A stretch of 64,000 nt of DNA from Lysobacterales bacterium (GTDB lineage Bacteria; Pseudomonadota; Gammaproteobacteria; Xanthomonadales; SZUA-36), in assembly GCA_014238945.1 (NCBI GenBank), contig JABAAB010000115.1:62001-126000 (forward strand), given 5' to 3'. Positions 53,190 through 63,353 of this stretch are shown here, piece after piece (positions within the stretch are counted from its first letter, which is position 1; each line of letters starts with the position of its first letter). The position numbers were made by a program, and so were the translations under genes. The notes under the pieces were generated by a model. That model was not told the origin of the DNA and ran no database searches. It saw only the letters and a list, made by a program, of their open reading frames with translations.

Positions 53190-54194
53190 ATGTTGAAGAA
53201 TGGGCTGTTGCCGTTATTCATAGGGTTGATGTTAATAAATAACATACTGGCCTGCGAAGTCGCACCTGCTGTTCAAGGCGAGGATGTCAGTCTGACAATG
53301 ATGCATGATGGTGTTGAGCGAAGTTACGTGCTGCACCTGCCCTCAGGCTACGACTGTGAAACACCACTTCCCCTGGTTTTCGGAGTACATGGTTACACGG
53401 GTTCAGGGTCGATTTTTGAGAACAGGTGGGCGCAGATCTTTGATCATGTAAACCGGCACAACTACGTGGGTGTGTTTCCGGATGGCATGACTGCCTCGGC
53501 CGACGCTCCGTGGGCAAAAGGGTTCAATGACCTGGGTTCGCGCAATGACAGCGGTCCGGACGGACTGACTTGTATACCGCCACCTTATGCCTATCCGTTT
53601 TTTGAAAACTGTCCCGAGGCCGAGCGTGAAAGACAGTGTTACTGGGGCAACAGTTGTGCCGATGACCTGGGGTTCTTCCGTGCCATCATTGAGCATCTTC
53701 TGAGCAATTACCAGATTGATCCGCGACGGGTTTACATGGTGGGTTACAGCCAGGGTGGATCGACGGTGAACGGATTGGCCGCTGACATGGCGGACCTGCT
53801 GGCCGCGGTGGCACCCCTGCATGGCTTCCAGTCCAATGGATATGCACGTGGTGCCGAAGTCCCGTTGCCATTTATGCAGGTCTGGGGCAGAGCAGACACC
53901 ACCGTACCGGGAACCGGTCTGCCCGCATCCGATCAGCTGATTTATGAATCAGCGGATGAAACCGCTGCCATCTGGGCACAGGCCCAGGGTTGTTCCGCGG
54001 ATGGCCAGACACCCTATCCCACATCCGCCGATGGCAAGCTGGGCTGGCAGTGCACCCAGCATGCCGGCTGCAACGGGGAATCCGAAGTCGTTTCCTGTGC
54101 CTGGGATGGTGAGCATGTCATGCCCCGTGAGGGGGAAGATAATTTTGGCTGGGACGTGGTCTGGTCCTTCTTTGAATCTCACACCAAGCACTGA
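53190..54194 (+). CDS. Exported PHB-depolymerase/esterase-family protein
   Basis: A protein of about 334 residues with a signal peptide ('LLPLFIGLMLINNILA'). The alpha/beta-hydrolase core has 'LVFGVHGYTGSG' (oxyanion), 'VYMVGYSQGGSTVNG' (nucleophile in GYSQGG), Asp in 'QVWGRADTTVP' and His in 'DGEHVMP', as in feruloyl esterase and poly(3-hydroxybutyrate) depolymerase (LpqC) families. Many Cys in the C-terminal part (about ten in all) suit an exported, disulfide-bonded enzyme. The start at 53190 follows GGGAG; an upstream ATG at 53079 adds 37 unlikely residues. Confidence 0.85.
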   Translation: MLKNGLLPLFIGLMLINNILACEVAPAVQGEDVSLTMMHDGVERSYVLHLPSGYDCETPLPLVFGVHGYTGSGSIFENRWAQIFDHVNRHNYVGVFPDGMTASADAPWAKGFNDLGSRNDSGPDGLTCIPPPYAYPFFENCPEAERERQCYWGNSCADDLGFFRAIIEHLLSNYQIDPRRVYMVGYSQGGSTVNGLAADMADLLAAVAPLHGFQSNGYARGAEVPLPFMQVWGRADTTVPGTGLPASDQLIYESADETAAIWAQAQGCSADGQTPYPTSADGKLGWQCTQHAGCNGESEVVSCAWDGEHVMPREGEDNFGWDVVWSFFESHTKH

Positions 54195-54225
54195 CATCCG
54201 GCACCGGACCCGGCGCCTGGCAGCC

Positions 54226-55314
54226 GTGAGGAAAGACACAGGAGCAATCAGGAAACGCGAACCCTGGGGACGTGTTGACGGCCGGCGGGTTGAACGGGTC
54301 AGCCTGACCAATGTGCATGGTATGCAGGTGAAGGTCATTAATTTTGGTGCCAGAGTGACAGAAATCCAGGTACCGGATCGTGTTGGCAACCTGGCAGACG
54401 TGGTGCTTGGTTTCGACCACCTGCATGACTACATCGAGGACCGGGCCTATCTTGGTGGACTTATCGGACGGGTTGCCAACCGCATCAACACCGGTGAGTT
54501 CATGATCGGTGGTGAGACCTACAAATTGACCAGGAACCATGGTCGTCATCACCTCCATGGAGGTGCGTGTGGCTTTGACAGAAAGGTCTGGGATATTGTG
54601 GCAAATGGAGTTTCATGCCCATGGGACACACAGCAAACCCTGACCCTTGAACTGATTTCACCTGACGGTGAGGAAGGGTATCCGGGCAGGGTTCAGGTGC
54701 GCGTTTGTTTTATTCTGACGGATGATAACGAGTTGCGTCTCGAAGTGACGGCGCGTGCTGACAGGCCAACACCCATCAACCTCGCACACCATGGTTACTG
54801 GAATCTCAGCGGGCAGGATGGCAACGACATCCTCAAGCACGTATTGCTGCTGAACTGTTCCGGCTACACAGTTGTCGACGATGAAGGAATACCCAGCGGT
54901 GCCATTGCATCTGTCCGGGACACGGCGCTCGATTTCCGCCATGCGCACCCCATTGGAAGAGACGTGGGTTCATCCCCACCACGCGGTAGGGTCAGCGTTC
55001 GCAACGGCTTTGACCACAACCTGGTCATCGATGGCGTGCCTGGGTCGTTGCGTGGCGTGGGGAGCCTGTATGATCCGGAGAGTGGCCGGTTGATGGAGGT
55101 TGAGACAACACAGCCCGGTCTACAATTGTATAGTGGCAATTTTCTGGACGGTTTGACCGGCGGAAAAGGAGTTCTGCACCGCCAACATTCGGGTGTCTGT
55201 CTGGAAACCCAGCATTACCCGGACAGCGTCAATCATCCAGGGTTTCCTGAAAGCATGATCGCACCCGGCAAGGATTATCATGAAGTGACGGTTTTCCGGT
55301 TTTCGAATCGATAG
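54226..55314 (+). CDS. galM: Aldose 1-epimerase
   Basis: An enzyme of about 362 residues. 'LTNVHGMQVKVINFGARVTEIQVPDR', 'LGGLIGRVANRI' with Arg, 'HHLHGGACGFDRKVWD' (His), 'INLAHHGYWNLSG' (catalytic His), and the catalytic Glu in 'GVCLETQHYPDSVNHPGFP' are all present. It converts alpha to beta anomers of galactose or glucose. Start GTG at 54226, 31 bases after the esterase stop; the same frame is open upstream, inside the esterase, but the family's N-terminus begins here. No signal peptide, so cytoplasmic. Confidence 0.9.
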   Translation: MRKDTGAIRKREPWGRVDGRRVERVSLTNVHGMQVKVINFGARVTEIQVPDRVGNLADVVLGFDHLHDYIEDRAYLGGLIGRVANRINTGEFMIGGETYKLTRNHGRHHLHGGACGFDRKVWDIVANGVSCPWDTQQTLTLELISPDGEEGYPGRVQVRVCFILTDDNELRLEVTARADRPTPINLAHHGYWNLSGQDGNDILKHVLLLNCSGYTVVDDEGIPSGAIASVRDTALDFRHAHPIGRDVGSSPPRGRVSVRNGFDHNLVIDGVPGSLRGVGSLYDPESGRLMEVETTQPGLQLYSGNFLDGLTGGKGVLHRQHSGVCLETQHYPDSVNHPGFPESMIAPGKDYHEVTVFRFSNR

Positions 55315-55350
55315 GCATACAGGTAATGCAACATAGACAAGGACCAAATC

Positions 55351-56661
55351 ATGAATAGATTGCCCCTGCTTCTTTTATTGACCTCGATGATGCTGGTGAC
55401 CTTGCCAACTGCAGCAGAGCCCGTTCCATTTGTATCGGCCTCCGGGGTCGATGAAACCCGTCACCAGATCGAGTCATTACCCAGGGACGACATCTGGTGG
55501 ACGGTCAATGGCAAGAATATGGGTTGGAATTTCAGAAACCTGCACCGGTTCATGCCCACGGTCAATGTGTACCGTGACGGACCGGTTCGTGAGCTAACAA
55601 ATTAATCGATGACCGAGATTTCGGGATTTGAAGTGGAAACACCGAAAGGCCCCATGCGATACCTTGATTTTCTGGACAGTGACCAGTCCACCACCATGGG
55701 CATGGTGATACTGCACAAGGGCAATATCGTGTTCGAACACTACCCACGTCAGCAAGCCTATGAGTAGCCCATTTACTGGTCGGTCACGAAGGCGGTTGTA
55801 TCATCCATAGTCGCGATATTGGAGGACCGCGGACTGGTCGATGTTGACCAGGCCATCAGTGTCTATATTCCGGAAATGGCGCAGTCTTCCTTTGCCCCGA
55901 TCACCGTTCGCAATATCCTGGATATGGCCACAGGTCAGAAATGCAGCGAGGAATACGTGGACAAGAATTCCTGTTACTACCAGTATTCCATGACCGTGGG
56001 AGACGGTTTCTGGGATGCGGAATCCCCGGATAATCCTTATACCTTTGCCGCAGCCCTCAAAGTGGACAAATTTGCAGAACAGGCTACCTCGTTCAGTTAC
56101 TCGGGGTTCAATACCTTCCTGTTGGGATGGCTGGTGGAAAAATTGACTGGTATGCCGTTCCAGGATGTCCTGAGCAGGGAGATCTGGCGCAGGATCGGGG
56201 CCGAAAGTGACGCGGCCATGTTGGCACCACGTTTTGGTGTGCCCAACGTGCATGGTGGGCTGATGGCGCGTATTCGGGATGTCGCGCGGTTCGGATTGTT
56301 GTTTACCCCGAGTTACATGGTGGTCAGTGATGAGAAGATCATGTCGGATCGCTACATCAGGCTGATCCTCGATGGTGGTAAACCAGGTCTCTTGGAGAAT
56401 TCCCTGTATGGAAATGTGCGTGGCGATGATGTGAAGCACAACGTATACCAGTGGGACCGGGTATACACCAACAACGATATATTAAAGGGCGGATGGGCCG
56501 GGCAGGGTCTTTTGATCAACCCGGACCGGGACCTGGTTGCGGTGTGGACCGGTTATTTCAAGGACGACGATGGCAGTGAGGTCAAGCCACTGCCGGTACT
56601 GCGCAAGGTGCTCGAGGGTGTGTTCGGTGGTGCTGCAGGACAGGCAAATACCGGGCGGTAA
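55351..56661 (+). pseudogene. Exported serine hydrolase (beta-lactamase family), two nonsense codons
   Basis: One frame runs from ATG 55351 to the stop at 56661 except for TAA (55603-55605) and TAG (55765-55767). The protein has a signal peptide ('LLLLLTSMMLVTLPTAAA'-type), 'EHYPRQQAYE' before the second stop, then the SxxK motif 'SVTK', the Y-x-N-like 'YSGFNTF' and the glycine-rich end 'GGWAGQG'. Both stops sit where a Lys codon (AAA/AAG to TAA/TAG) would read sensibly. It resembles 6-aminohexanoate-dimer hydrolase/esterase class C beta-lactamases. The longest open piece (55819-56661) lacks the SxxK Ser, so it cannot be active. Confidence 0.8.
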
Positions 56662-56664
56662 AGA

Positions 56665-57749
56665 TCACTCCAGGAAAATATCTGTAAGCTGGTCAGAGAC
56701 CGCCACCGGATTGTATTCAGCACGGTTGGACAGGATTATCACGGTTAGTTTCAGTCCGGGATAACGGGAGATCGCGGTATTAAAACCAACCCACGAAGCA
56801 CCATGGGCGATACGGTCGTGACCCTTGTAGCTGTCCAGTCGCCAGCCGAATCCGTAGTCAATTTCTTTCCCGTTGTTCAGTCGTGCACGGCTAAATACCC
56901 GTTTCAGGGTCTCTTCACTTACCAGCTTGTCCGTGTACAGGGTCTGATCCCAGTGATAAAAATCCTCAAGGGTGGAGTACTGGCCACCGGAACCGGTGAT
57001 ACCATTTAGCGGATCATCGTCATTGAGTTCATAGCCTCCATTAACTTGTGAATAACCCATAACCCGCCGCTCAATCGAGGGACGATTGTGATCATGGATG
57101 AGTGAATCCTGCATACCAATCGGCTCAAACAATTGTGATTTCATGAAGTCTGCAAATCCCAGTCCGGACACCGATTCGACAATCAGCGGCAGGGCCTCGT
57201 AGGCCGGGTTGCTGTATTCATATTTTTCCCCGGGCGGAAACAGGGATCTTTTTATCCTTCCTTCATAGGTCATCACGTCCTGATTGTTCGGTAGCGTACC
57301 TTTTGCGACCCAGTCGGTGCTGTCAAACTCGTCGTAGTAATCGGGCAGACCGCTGGTATGTGTCAGCAGATGGCGGATGGTCCTTTCTTTTACGGTGACA
57401 GGGCGGGCACATGTTTGCCGGTACGATCCGAATAATTCAATTTGCCCTGGTCGGCCAGCATGGCGAGGGCCATTGCGGTGAATTGCTTGGATATTGATCC
57501 CAATCGGAACGTAGAGGTGGCTGTGATGGGTGTTTTCTCTTCGAGGTTTGCATAGCCGTAACCCCGTGAATGTACGACTTGTCCATTGCTGATAACCATG
57601 ACTGCGTTGCCCGGTTGCACTCCAACAGTAAACGCCGAAAAAAGTGCATCAACCTGGTCAGACCTCTCAACTGTGACCGTGGAGCCTGAGGCCTGAACTG
57701 CAAATGGATTTATTTAAAACAATATGATCAAAGGAATCGCCAGTGGCAT
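56665..57749 (-). pseudogene. Exported serine hydrolase (beta-lactamase family), nonsense codon and frameshift
   Basis: Three pieces: ATG 57749 with a signal peptide start 'MPLAIPLIILF', cut by TAA (57716-57714); the same frame continues 'INPFAVQASGST' to 'SISKQFTAMA' (SxxK) and stops at 57390; and a second frame from about 57430 to 56665 reading 'RTIRHLLTHTSGLPDYYDEF', 'YEYSNPAYE' (YxN) and 'IAHGASWVGF'. The frame switch lies near 57390-57430. All active-site motifs are present, so the gene decayed recently. It is convergent with the other broken serine hydrolase and stops 4 bases from it. Confidence 0.75.
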
Positions 57750-57805
57750 TACGGTCCTTTCACGGGTGAAAAACGAATTCATCCTGTTCACATTCGATTT
57801 CCAGA

Positions 57806-59113
57806 TTAGATGCCTTTAGCGTCGTCGTTGCTGGTCTGCCTCCGGGCAGACAGCCAGTAAAACACCGTGCCCAGTGCGAAGAAACCGGCAGTGGTCATCC
57901 AGTGTGCTGCTGATGCGTGTGTAATCAACCACAGGCACAGTACCAGGGCAACGCCGGGCACCAGTAGCCCACCCCGCAGCCTGAACTGGTCTTCATTGAC
58001 TTCCATCCTTTTTTCCAACACCGGCAATGCCGCAATGCTGAGCATGTAGCTGAGCAGACGGGCCAGGGTGCTGACCACCGCCAACCAGATGAAACTTCCA
58101 CTGAGTGCCAGAACCAGGGCAACGGCGGAATAGAAAATTATTGAATTAACCGGTGTATGAAACCTGGGGTGCACCCTTCCAAACCAGGCAGGCATGGTAC
58201 CGAGCTGGGCCAGTGCATAGGTCATACGGGGAGCCGACAGCATGGATGCCGAACAGTTTCCACCAATGGAAAAAACGGCGCCCAATGCCAGCAACGAGGC
58301 CCCGGCAGCGCCCATCAGGACCCCCGCGACATCGCTCAACGGAGTCTTGCTGGTGCTGAGTTCAGGTAGTACGGATATGGATACAAACTGAATGAGAAAA
58401 TAAAATCCGGTAACGGTCAATACCGTCAGGGTCAAGGCGGTCGGAATATCCCGGCGCGGGTTGCGGCCCTCACCAGCGGGTACCACTGCGCTTTCAAAAC
58501 CGACAAAAGCGTAGAGCAAAATCAATATGGTCTCTCCGAATGATGACATCACCGGCAGGTCGGCCTCCAGCAGAATTTCAGGGCGAAGATGGGACAGACC
58601 CAGTAGCATCAGAAGGAACAGCGGGACCAGTTTCAAGGCCGAGAAAACGTACACCACGGCCATGGAATGACGCACACCAATCACGTTAAAAACGGTCAGC
58701 ATGATGAAAATGGTGATCACAGCGAACTGGTGAATCGGCCCGGATTCCAATGGTGCCCAGAACCAGCCTGCATAGGTGACCATCAGCAGGATATTGGCAC
58801 CCAGGGCTGAGATTCTGCCAACATAGGTGAGCCAGCCGGTCTGGTAGCCGACGAATGGACCAAAGGCCTGTCCCGCATACTGGATCGGACCACCGGTGTC
58901 ACGGAAGAAACTCGCGGCACGGGCAAAACTGAGCACCACGGTCATGATCAGGACGGAGCAGAACAGGAACAGCCAGGGGCTGAGGTTTCCGCCGCGCTCG
59001 GCAGCAACTGCCGGCAGCGCGAAAATGCCTGCCCCGATGACACCATTGAGTGTAATGGCGGCAAATCCCAACTTGCCTATGTCGCGCTTTAATGAAACTT
59101 TGTTGTTGCTCAT
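57806..59113 (-). CDS. APC-superfamily amino-acid permease
   Basis: A 435-residue, 12-helix permease. 'LNGVIGAGIFALPA' in helix 1 holds the substrate-binding 'GxG' loop. 'FVGFESAVVPAGEGRNPRRDIPTAL' in helix 6 and the following loop, the APC signature, is conserved. It imports or exchanges amino acids or amines; substrate unknown. Its 5' end is 62 bases from the membrane operon at 59176, on the same strand, but with its own start. Confidence 0.87.
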   Translation of the reverse strand: MSNNKVSLKRDIGKLGFAAITLNGVIGAGIFALPAVAAERGGNLSPWLFLFCSVLIMTVVLSFARAASFFRDTGGPIQYAGQAFGPFVGYQTGWLTYVGRISALGANILLMVTYAGWFWAPLESGPIHQFAVITIFIMLTVFNVIGVRHSMAVVYVFSALKLVPLFLLMLLGLSHLRPEILLEADLPVMSSFGETILILLYAFVGFESAVVPAGEGRNPRRDIPTALTLTVLTVTGFYFLIQFVSISVLPELSTSKTPLSDVAGVLMGAAGASLLALGAVFSIGGNCSASMLSAPRMTYALAQLGTMPAWFGRVHPRFHTPVNSIIFYSAVALVLALSGSFIWLAVVSTLARLLSYMLSIAALPVLEKRMEVNEDQFRLRGGLLVPGVALVLCLWLITHASAAHWMTTAGFFALGTVFYWLSARRQTSNDDAKGI

Positions 59114-59175
59114 ATTATCGTCCCGCCGCTAGCAGTGATGTCATCTTATCTTCATACAGGGGTTCACCTGTCTGT

Positions 59176-61059
59176 TCAGTCCAGGTGAAATTTGCGCTCA
59201 ATCCAGAGCAGGGTGGACGATAGCACCAAAATCAGCCATAACCAAAACGTATCAATGGGCACAGAGACCCACTTTTTATCCGTGTTTGTGGATTTCGGTA
59301 CTTTTTGGCTGCGTGTGCGTGTGGCCGTTGCGCGCTCTGCGCGTTTCTGGGCCCGCCATTGGTCATCACTGAAAATGTGGATGGCTTGCTGATCCAGAAC
59401 CGAATCGTTACCCGTCCGCAGCAGCCTGAGCCCGTGCCAACCAGAATGTTGTGGCCAAAAGAATGCACATTGGCGAGGCGAACCGAGCAGGTCGGTCTCG
59501 AGTTCCACCCTGAAAACAGCGGGTATGATGTTTGCACCCGGAGGGGTGATTTCCACGCTGAGATGCTCACCCATGGACATGACGCATACCGGTACTCTTT
59601 GGTGCGTACTAAAAAATTCACTGCTGTCCGGTGGCAGCAGGTAACTGGTCCGTTTCTGCCTGCCCAACCGGGCAATTATCCCTGACCAGTAACTGCTCCA
59701 GATATCTTTTCCCTGTGAGGTCAACCATTCGTGGCTGTGGCTCAAAAGGCTGACTGCGATGTGGCCCAGTCCGACCTTTCGACGTGCAAGCAGCGGTTGA
59801 TCGAGGCCATCGTCGATCAGTACATCAGCATCAATCGCCAGCATTTCCATTGCCGGCAAGGTCAGTGGTTCCCGCCATTCAGCCGCAACATCGGTCAGCA
59901 GACGGGGTGCGGCTTCCCCGTCGATGCGGGTAGACGCGGTCAGCCTGAAGTCCTTCAACAGACCGGATTGGGTATTTGCCGGGTCTTCCAGCAAACTGGA
60001 GTCCGCCAGTACCAGCAATCCCAGGCCTTGACCAAGTGCCCCATCCAGCCATTGTCTGCGGTCTGCATCGAGACCGGCCAGTGACCTGCCATCCATGATC
60101 AGCAAGTCCTGTGACTGCAGTAGTGATGGTGACATTGCGGTTGGAGAATTGTCCGGCAGATTAACGAGCTGGCTTATGGTTCTGTCCTTGCTGAGTGTTG
60201 TATTGACCAGCACATGGTGGCCAAGACTCGCGGCATAATTCTTGAGGTGGCGGGTTTCAAATGAAGGAGCGGATTGAACCACCATGATATTGAGCAGGCC
60301 GGCCTGAGTAACTGCAACCGGTACGGTCTGTTCGGATATCAGTTGATCACCGTCCCAGCTTTGCAGGATGTATTCGAGATTTCCCCGGGATCTGGGTCGT
60401 GCGCGAAGACTGAAACCGCTGTTGCTTTTGATTCGGGTTTCATCCACCCGGTTGCCCGCAGGGTCCAGTAACAACAACTTGAAAATCGTATCGGTGATCC
60501 CCCTGCCAAAGTGACCTTCCACCTGTAACACCGCACCCGCTGACAGGCTACGGTCCCAGTTCATATCAGTAAAGCCGGTGACCGACGGTGGAGCGAAGCT
60601 GACCTGCAGGTCGTCTGGGAAACCTGACCATTGTTCAGCATTCAACCCAAACCCTCTTACCTCGATTTTTGTCAGTGCCGGCTCCCTGTAGATCAATTGT
60701 GCGCTATCGAGTAACTGGTTTGATCTTGCTTGGTCCAGGACTTCTACATCCACACCAGGCGCAGAATAGATCTTGTCGTGGGTTGGCAAATTTCCGGCTT
60801 GAGCCACGAAACCTTCTGTGAGGAGTACCACTTCGCTTTCCATGAAGTGCTCAATTTGCGGGTCACCCAGCAAGGCCAGGATCACGCAGCAGGATACGAT
60901 GTTTAAGGTCACCACACCCAGCACACGAGCGGGCTTACTATGGCTCAAACGCCGTCGGGCTGCGCGAAGGGTCAGCACCAGTGATATCAAAACCAGCACC
61001 GACACTGCCGCCACCAGAGGTTGACTGAAATCAAACTGCCAGTTACCGGCGGTCATCAT
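59176..61059 (-). CDS. Membrane protein of BatA/DUF4175 operon (VWA-less, GATase-like region)
   Basis: A 627-residue protein with membrane helices at the N-terminus (about 12-30, 42-64) and C-terminus (about 604-622), and a large periplasmic or cytoplasmic part between. The region 'LIMDGRSLAGLDADRRQWLDGALGQGLGLLVLADSSLL' (about 315-352) is a glutamine-amidotransferase-like fold seen in the third gene of similar operons. It overlaps the next gene by four bases, so it is translated with it. Its role is unknown; relatives sit in aerotolerance (Bat) operons. Confidence 0.6.
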   Translation of the reverse strand: MMTAGNWQFDFSQPLVAAVSVLVLISLVLTLRAARRRLSHSKPARVLGVVTLNIVSCCVILALLGDPQIEHFMESEVVLLTEGFVAQAGNLPTHDKIYSAPGVDVEVLDQARSNQLLDSAQLIYREPALTKIEVRGFGLNAEQWSGFPDDLQVSFAPPSVTGFTDMNWDRSLSAGAVLQVEGHFGRGITDTIFKLLLLDPAGNRVDETRIKSNSGFSLRARPRSRGNLEYILQSWDGDQLISEQTVPVAVTQAGLLNIMVVQSAPSFETRHLKNYAASLGHHVLVNTTLSKDRTISQLVNLPDNSPTAMSPSLLQSQDLLIMDGRSLAGLDADRRQWLDGALGQGLGLLVLADSSLLEDPANTQSGLLKDFRLTASTRIDGEAAPRLLTDVAAEWREPLTLPAMEMLAIDADVLIDDGLDQPLLARRKVGLGHIAVSLLSHSHEWLTSQGKDIWSSYWSGIIARLGRQKRTSYLLPPDSSEFFSTHQRVPVCVMSMGEHLSVEITPPGANIIPAVFRVELETDLLGSPRQCAFFWPQHSGWHGLRLLRTGNDSVLDQQAIHIFSDDQWRAQKRAERATATRTRSQKVPKSTNTDKKWVSVPIDTFWLWLILVLSSTLLWIERKFHLD

Positions 61060-63353
61060 GGATTATCCGCCCGTGAGTCTTCAGTTGCACTGGCGGCCGG
61101 GTCCGCCGTTGGGCGATATTCCTGGTAACCACTGATCATTGGGTCCCCGGGATACCAGGCTGCATTCGGGTGACGAAGCAGGGTGTTGCCTTCATCCATC
61201 AGATTCCATACGGTATGGGCGAGTTCGATGGTGCACCGTTCGCAATCTTCCAGATGCAATCTGCCGGCCCTGCGCAGCTTCTCGCTCGTTGCCGCCTGTT
61301 TTATCAAGCCGGGATGTTGTTGGGACAGAGCGGTCAACTCACGACTCAGGTGACCCAGTATTTCGTTTTGTGACGGCGACAACGTCACTGCGGGATCCAG
61401 TGTATTCAGAAGCAGAAATGCCCTTCTGTACAAGGTTTGTGACGAAGCCGGTCCCTGTTCTTCACCGGCTTCATTGTAGGTTTGCACGCGGTGGGTCGGG
61501 ATCTCATCGAGTTCTCCGCTGAGGCGTCGCTCTTCGGTCACCGGCGGGGGTTCGAATCCGAGTCGCTTGACATAGATACGATCAGCCTGGCGTGCCAGTT
61601 TGAGATACTTGTAGGCTTCATACTCGAAGGGCAGGGCCTGCTGCGGCTCGGCCTGTTGCAGGTGCTTTTCCGCTTGCCACATTTCGCTGACCGCCCGCTT
61701 CATCAGCGCGACAGGGTTACGCTGGGTGATGGGGCCAATATCCGGATTTCCGTGGTCATGGCCAAAACGTTGAAGAAGGTCGGTGGTGTTCCGGATTTCC
61801 CTGATCGATCCGATTTCCTGACCCTCACCCGGTAATGCACCATTTTCTTCATCGGGATGATCCTCTTCGGTCAGATGTCCTCCACCCGTATCGTGCGCAG
61901 CAGACAGCTGCTCTCCCGGACCCTCACCGAACTCATCACCCAGGAATTGGCCATACTTCAGTTTCAGATCGGCCTGTGCCTGGCCAATTGCATAGGCGGT
62001 ATCTTTGAATTCCTGCGTGGGCAGACTGTCTTCATCAGCAATCAATTGTTCAGTATCAATAATGATCTGTCGCTGGCTCTTGAAAAACTCGGGTATAAAG
62101 TCGATGGCAAGCCCTTCTGCTGCCAGCCCACCACGGTCTTCTTCAAGCCAGCGAACAATGGTCGTGGCCGATCGACCGGTGTTGGCTGCCGGTTTTTTGT
62201 TGTCAATCGCGATAACGGTAAAATAGACCTCGTCGCCGGGCTCCATGCCCAGTGCGGTCAAATCCCATTCACGCTGATAAAGCGTTCCGTTGGGGGTTTC
62301 ACTGCTGCTGTCAAAGTCGAGTTGCTGATCACGGAATTTGACGGCCTCACCGGAACCCTTTGCAACTGAAGCCAGGATCACTACCGATTCAATACCAAAG
62401 TCATCACGAACCAAAGCAGAAGATTTGAAATGGGCAGGGCCGTTGGGGGGAATTTCAAGACTGCTGACGAGGGGCTCAATGATACGTATGTCCGGTACCT
62501 TGTCCAGGGTGACAGTGAGCGAGTAAATATCGCCCACGGCCAGCGCCTGCTCGCCCCTGGTTTGAACAATGTGGTACAGACCGGTCCGGTTAACCACGGT
62601 ATCGGCTTGCCATTTGTGGTCGTCGGCCATTGTCATGCCGAGACGGGGACTATCCGTTATGACCAATTCGAAGCCAGCGGCAGCGGAACCCATTCCAAGA
62701 CTCCAATAAACGTGGCTGCCTTCGATCAGTTCAAGATTGAGCTGGTCGCTGTTGCTGGCGGCAAGACCCGTGTACGACGGCGGCTCTATATGGACAGATA
62801 CCTGTCCAATCCGTAGCTCGCCCGGTGATGTATCCAACGCTGAAATCAGTGGTGAAGAACTTTCCAACAGACGTTCGCCAACAGAGCGCAAAGGTTCGGC
62901 GACCAGGTTCAGTAATACGCCGCTAATCAGCAGGCCGAGCGCTAACCGGTAATGCATTGCTGGTCGCCAACGGTGGGTCTGTGCCAGGTTTTCATCATAT
63001 ACCCTGCTTGCACGTTCACGTTGTAACTGCTGCATACGGGTAAATCCGGAATGGTCGCCAACAAGCAACTGTGCACTTTCTTCAAATGCCGGGAAACGGC
63101 GGTTCAGGTGCTGAACAAAATTATCGGGGGTCAGGCGTTGCCAACCGTTGCTGAAGAGCAACTGGACAAGAGACAGGACCACCAGTGTGATCAGCCATTT
63201 CAGACCGGTGCCTGGCGGTATCGCCAGCAGCGAACCTGCTCCTGCCAGCAGTACCGATGCCGCCAGCAAATTCATCGCTCGTTGCCACAGCAGACGGTGA
63301 CGCCAGTGACCGAGACGGGAGATGATATCCCTGTGAATATCTGCGCTGCTCAT
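61056..63353 (-). CDS. DUF4175-family membrane protein
   Basis: A 765-residue protein. Two N-terminal helices (about 24-70) and another at about 135-155, then long soluble parts including 'EPLRSVGERLLESSSPLISAL' and 'AHFKSSALVRDDFGIESVVI', typical of DUF4175, and an acidic, Gly-rich region (about 490-530). It lies between the BatA-like gene (overlap of four bases) and the gene at 59176 (overlap of four bases), so the three are one operon. Function unknown. Confidence 0.7.
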   Translation of the reverse strand: MSSADIHRDIISRLGHWRHRLLWQRAMNLLAASVLLAGAGSLLAIPPGTGLKWLITLVVLSLVQLLFSNGWQRLTPDNFVQHLNRRFPAFEESAQLLVGDHSGFTRMQQLQRERASRVYDENLAQTHRWRPAMHYRLALGLLISGVLLNLVAEPLRSVGERLLESSSPLISALDTSPGELRIGQVSVHIEPPSYTGLAASNSDQLNLELIEGSHVYWSLGMGSAAAGFELVITDSPRLGMTMADDHKWQADTVVNRTGLYHIVQTRGEQALAVGDIYSLTVTLDKVPDIRIIEPLVSSLEIPPNGPAHFKSSALVRDDFGIESVVILASVAKGSGEAVKFRDQQLDFDSSSETPNGTLYQREWDLTALGMEPGDEVYFTVIAIDNKKPAANTGRSATTIVRWLEEDRGGLAAEGLAIDFIPEFFKSQRQIIIDTEQLIADEDSLPTQEFKDTAYAIGQAQADLKLKYGQFLGDEFGEGPGEQLSAAHDTGGGHLTEEDHPDEENGALPGEGQEIGSIREIRNTTDLLQRFGHDHGNPDIGPITQRNPVALMKRAVSEMWQAEKHLQQAEPQQALPFEYEAYKYLKLARQADRIYVKRLGFEPPPVTEERRLSGELDEIPTHRVQTYNEAGEEQGPASSQTLYRRAFLLLNTLDPAVTLSPSQNEILGHLSRELTALSQQHPGLIKQAATSEKLRRAGRLHLEDCERCTIELAHTVWNLMDEGNTLLRHPNAAWYPGDPMISGYQEYRPTADPAASATEDSRADNP

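Noticed and set aside
53944-54225. N-terminal extension of the epimerase frame
   Set aside because: It lies inside the esterase gene in another frame and matches no epimerase; the start is placed at GTG 54226.
61540-61570. tRNA T-arm-like GTTCGAATCC
   Set aside because: It lies in the DUF4175 coding frame and has no acceptor or D-arm around it.
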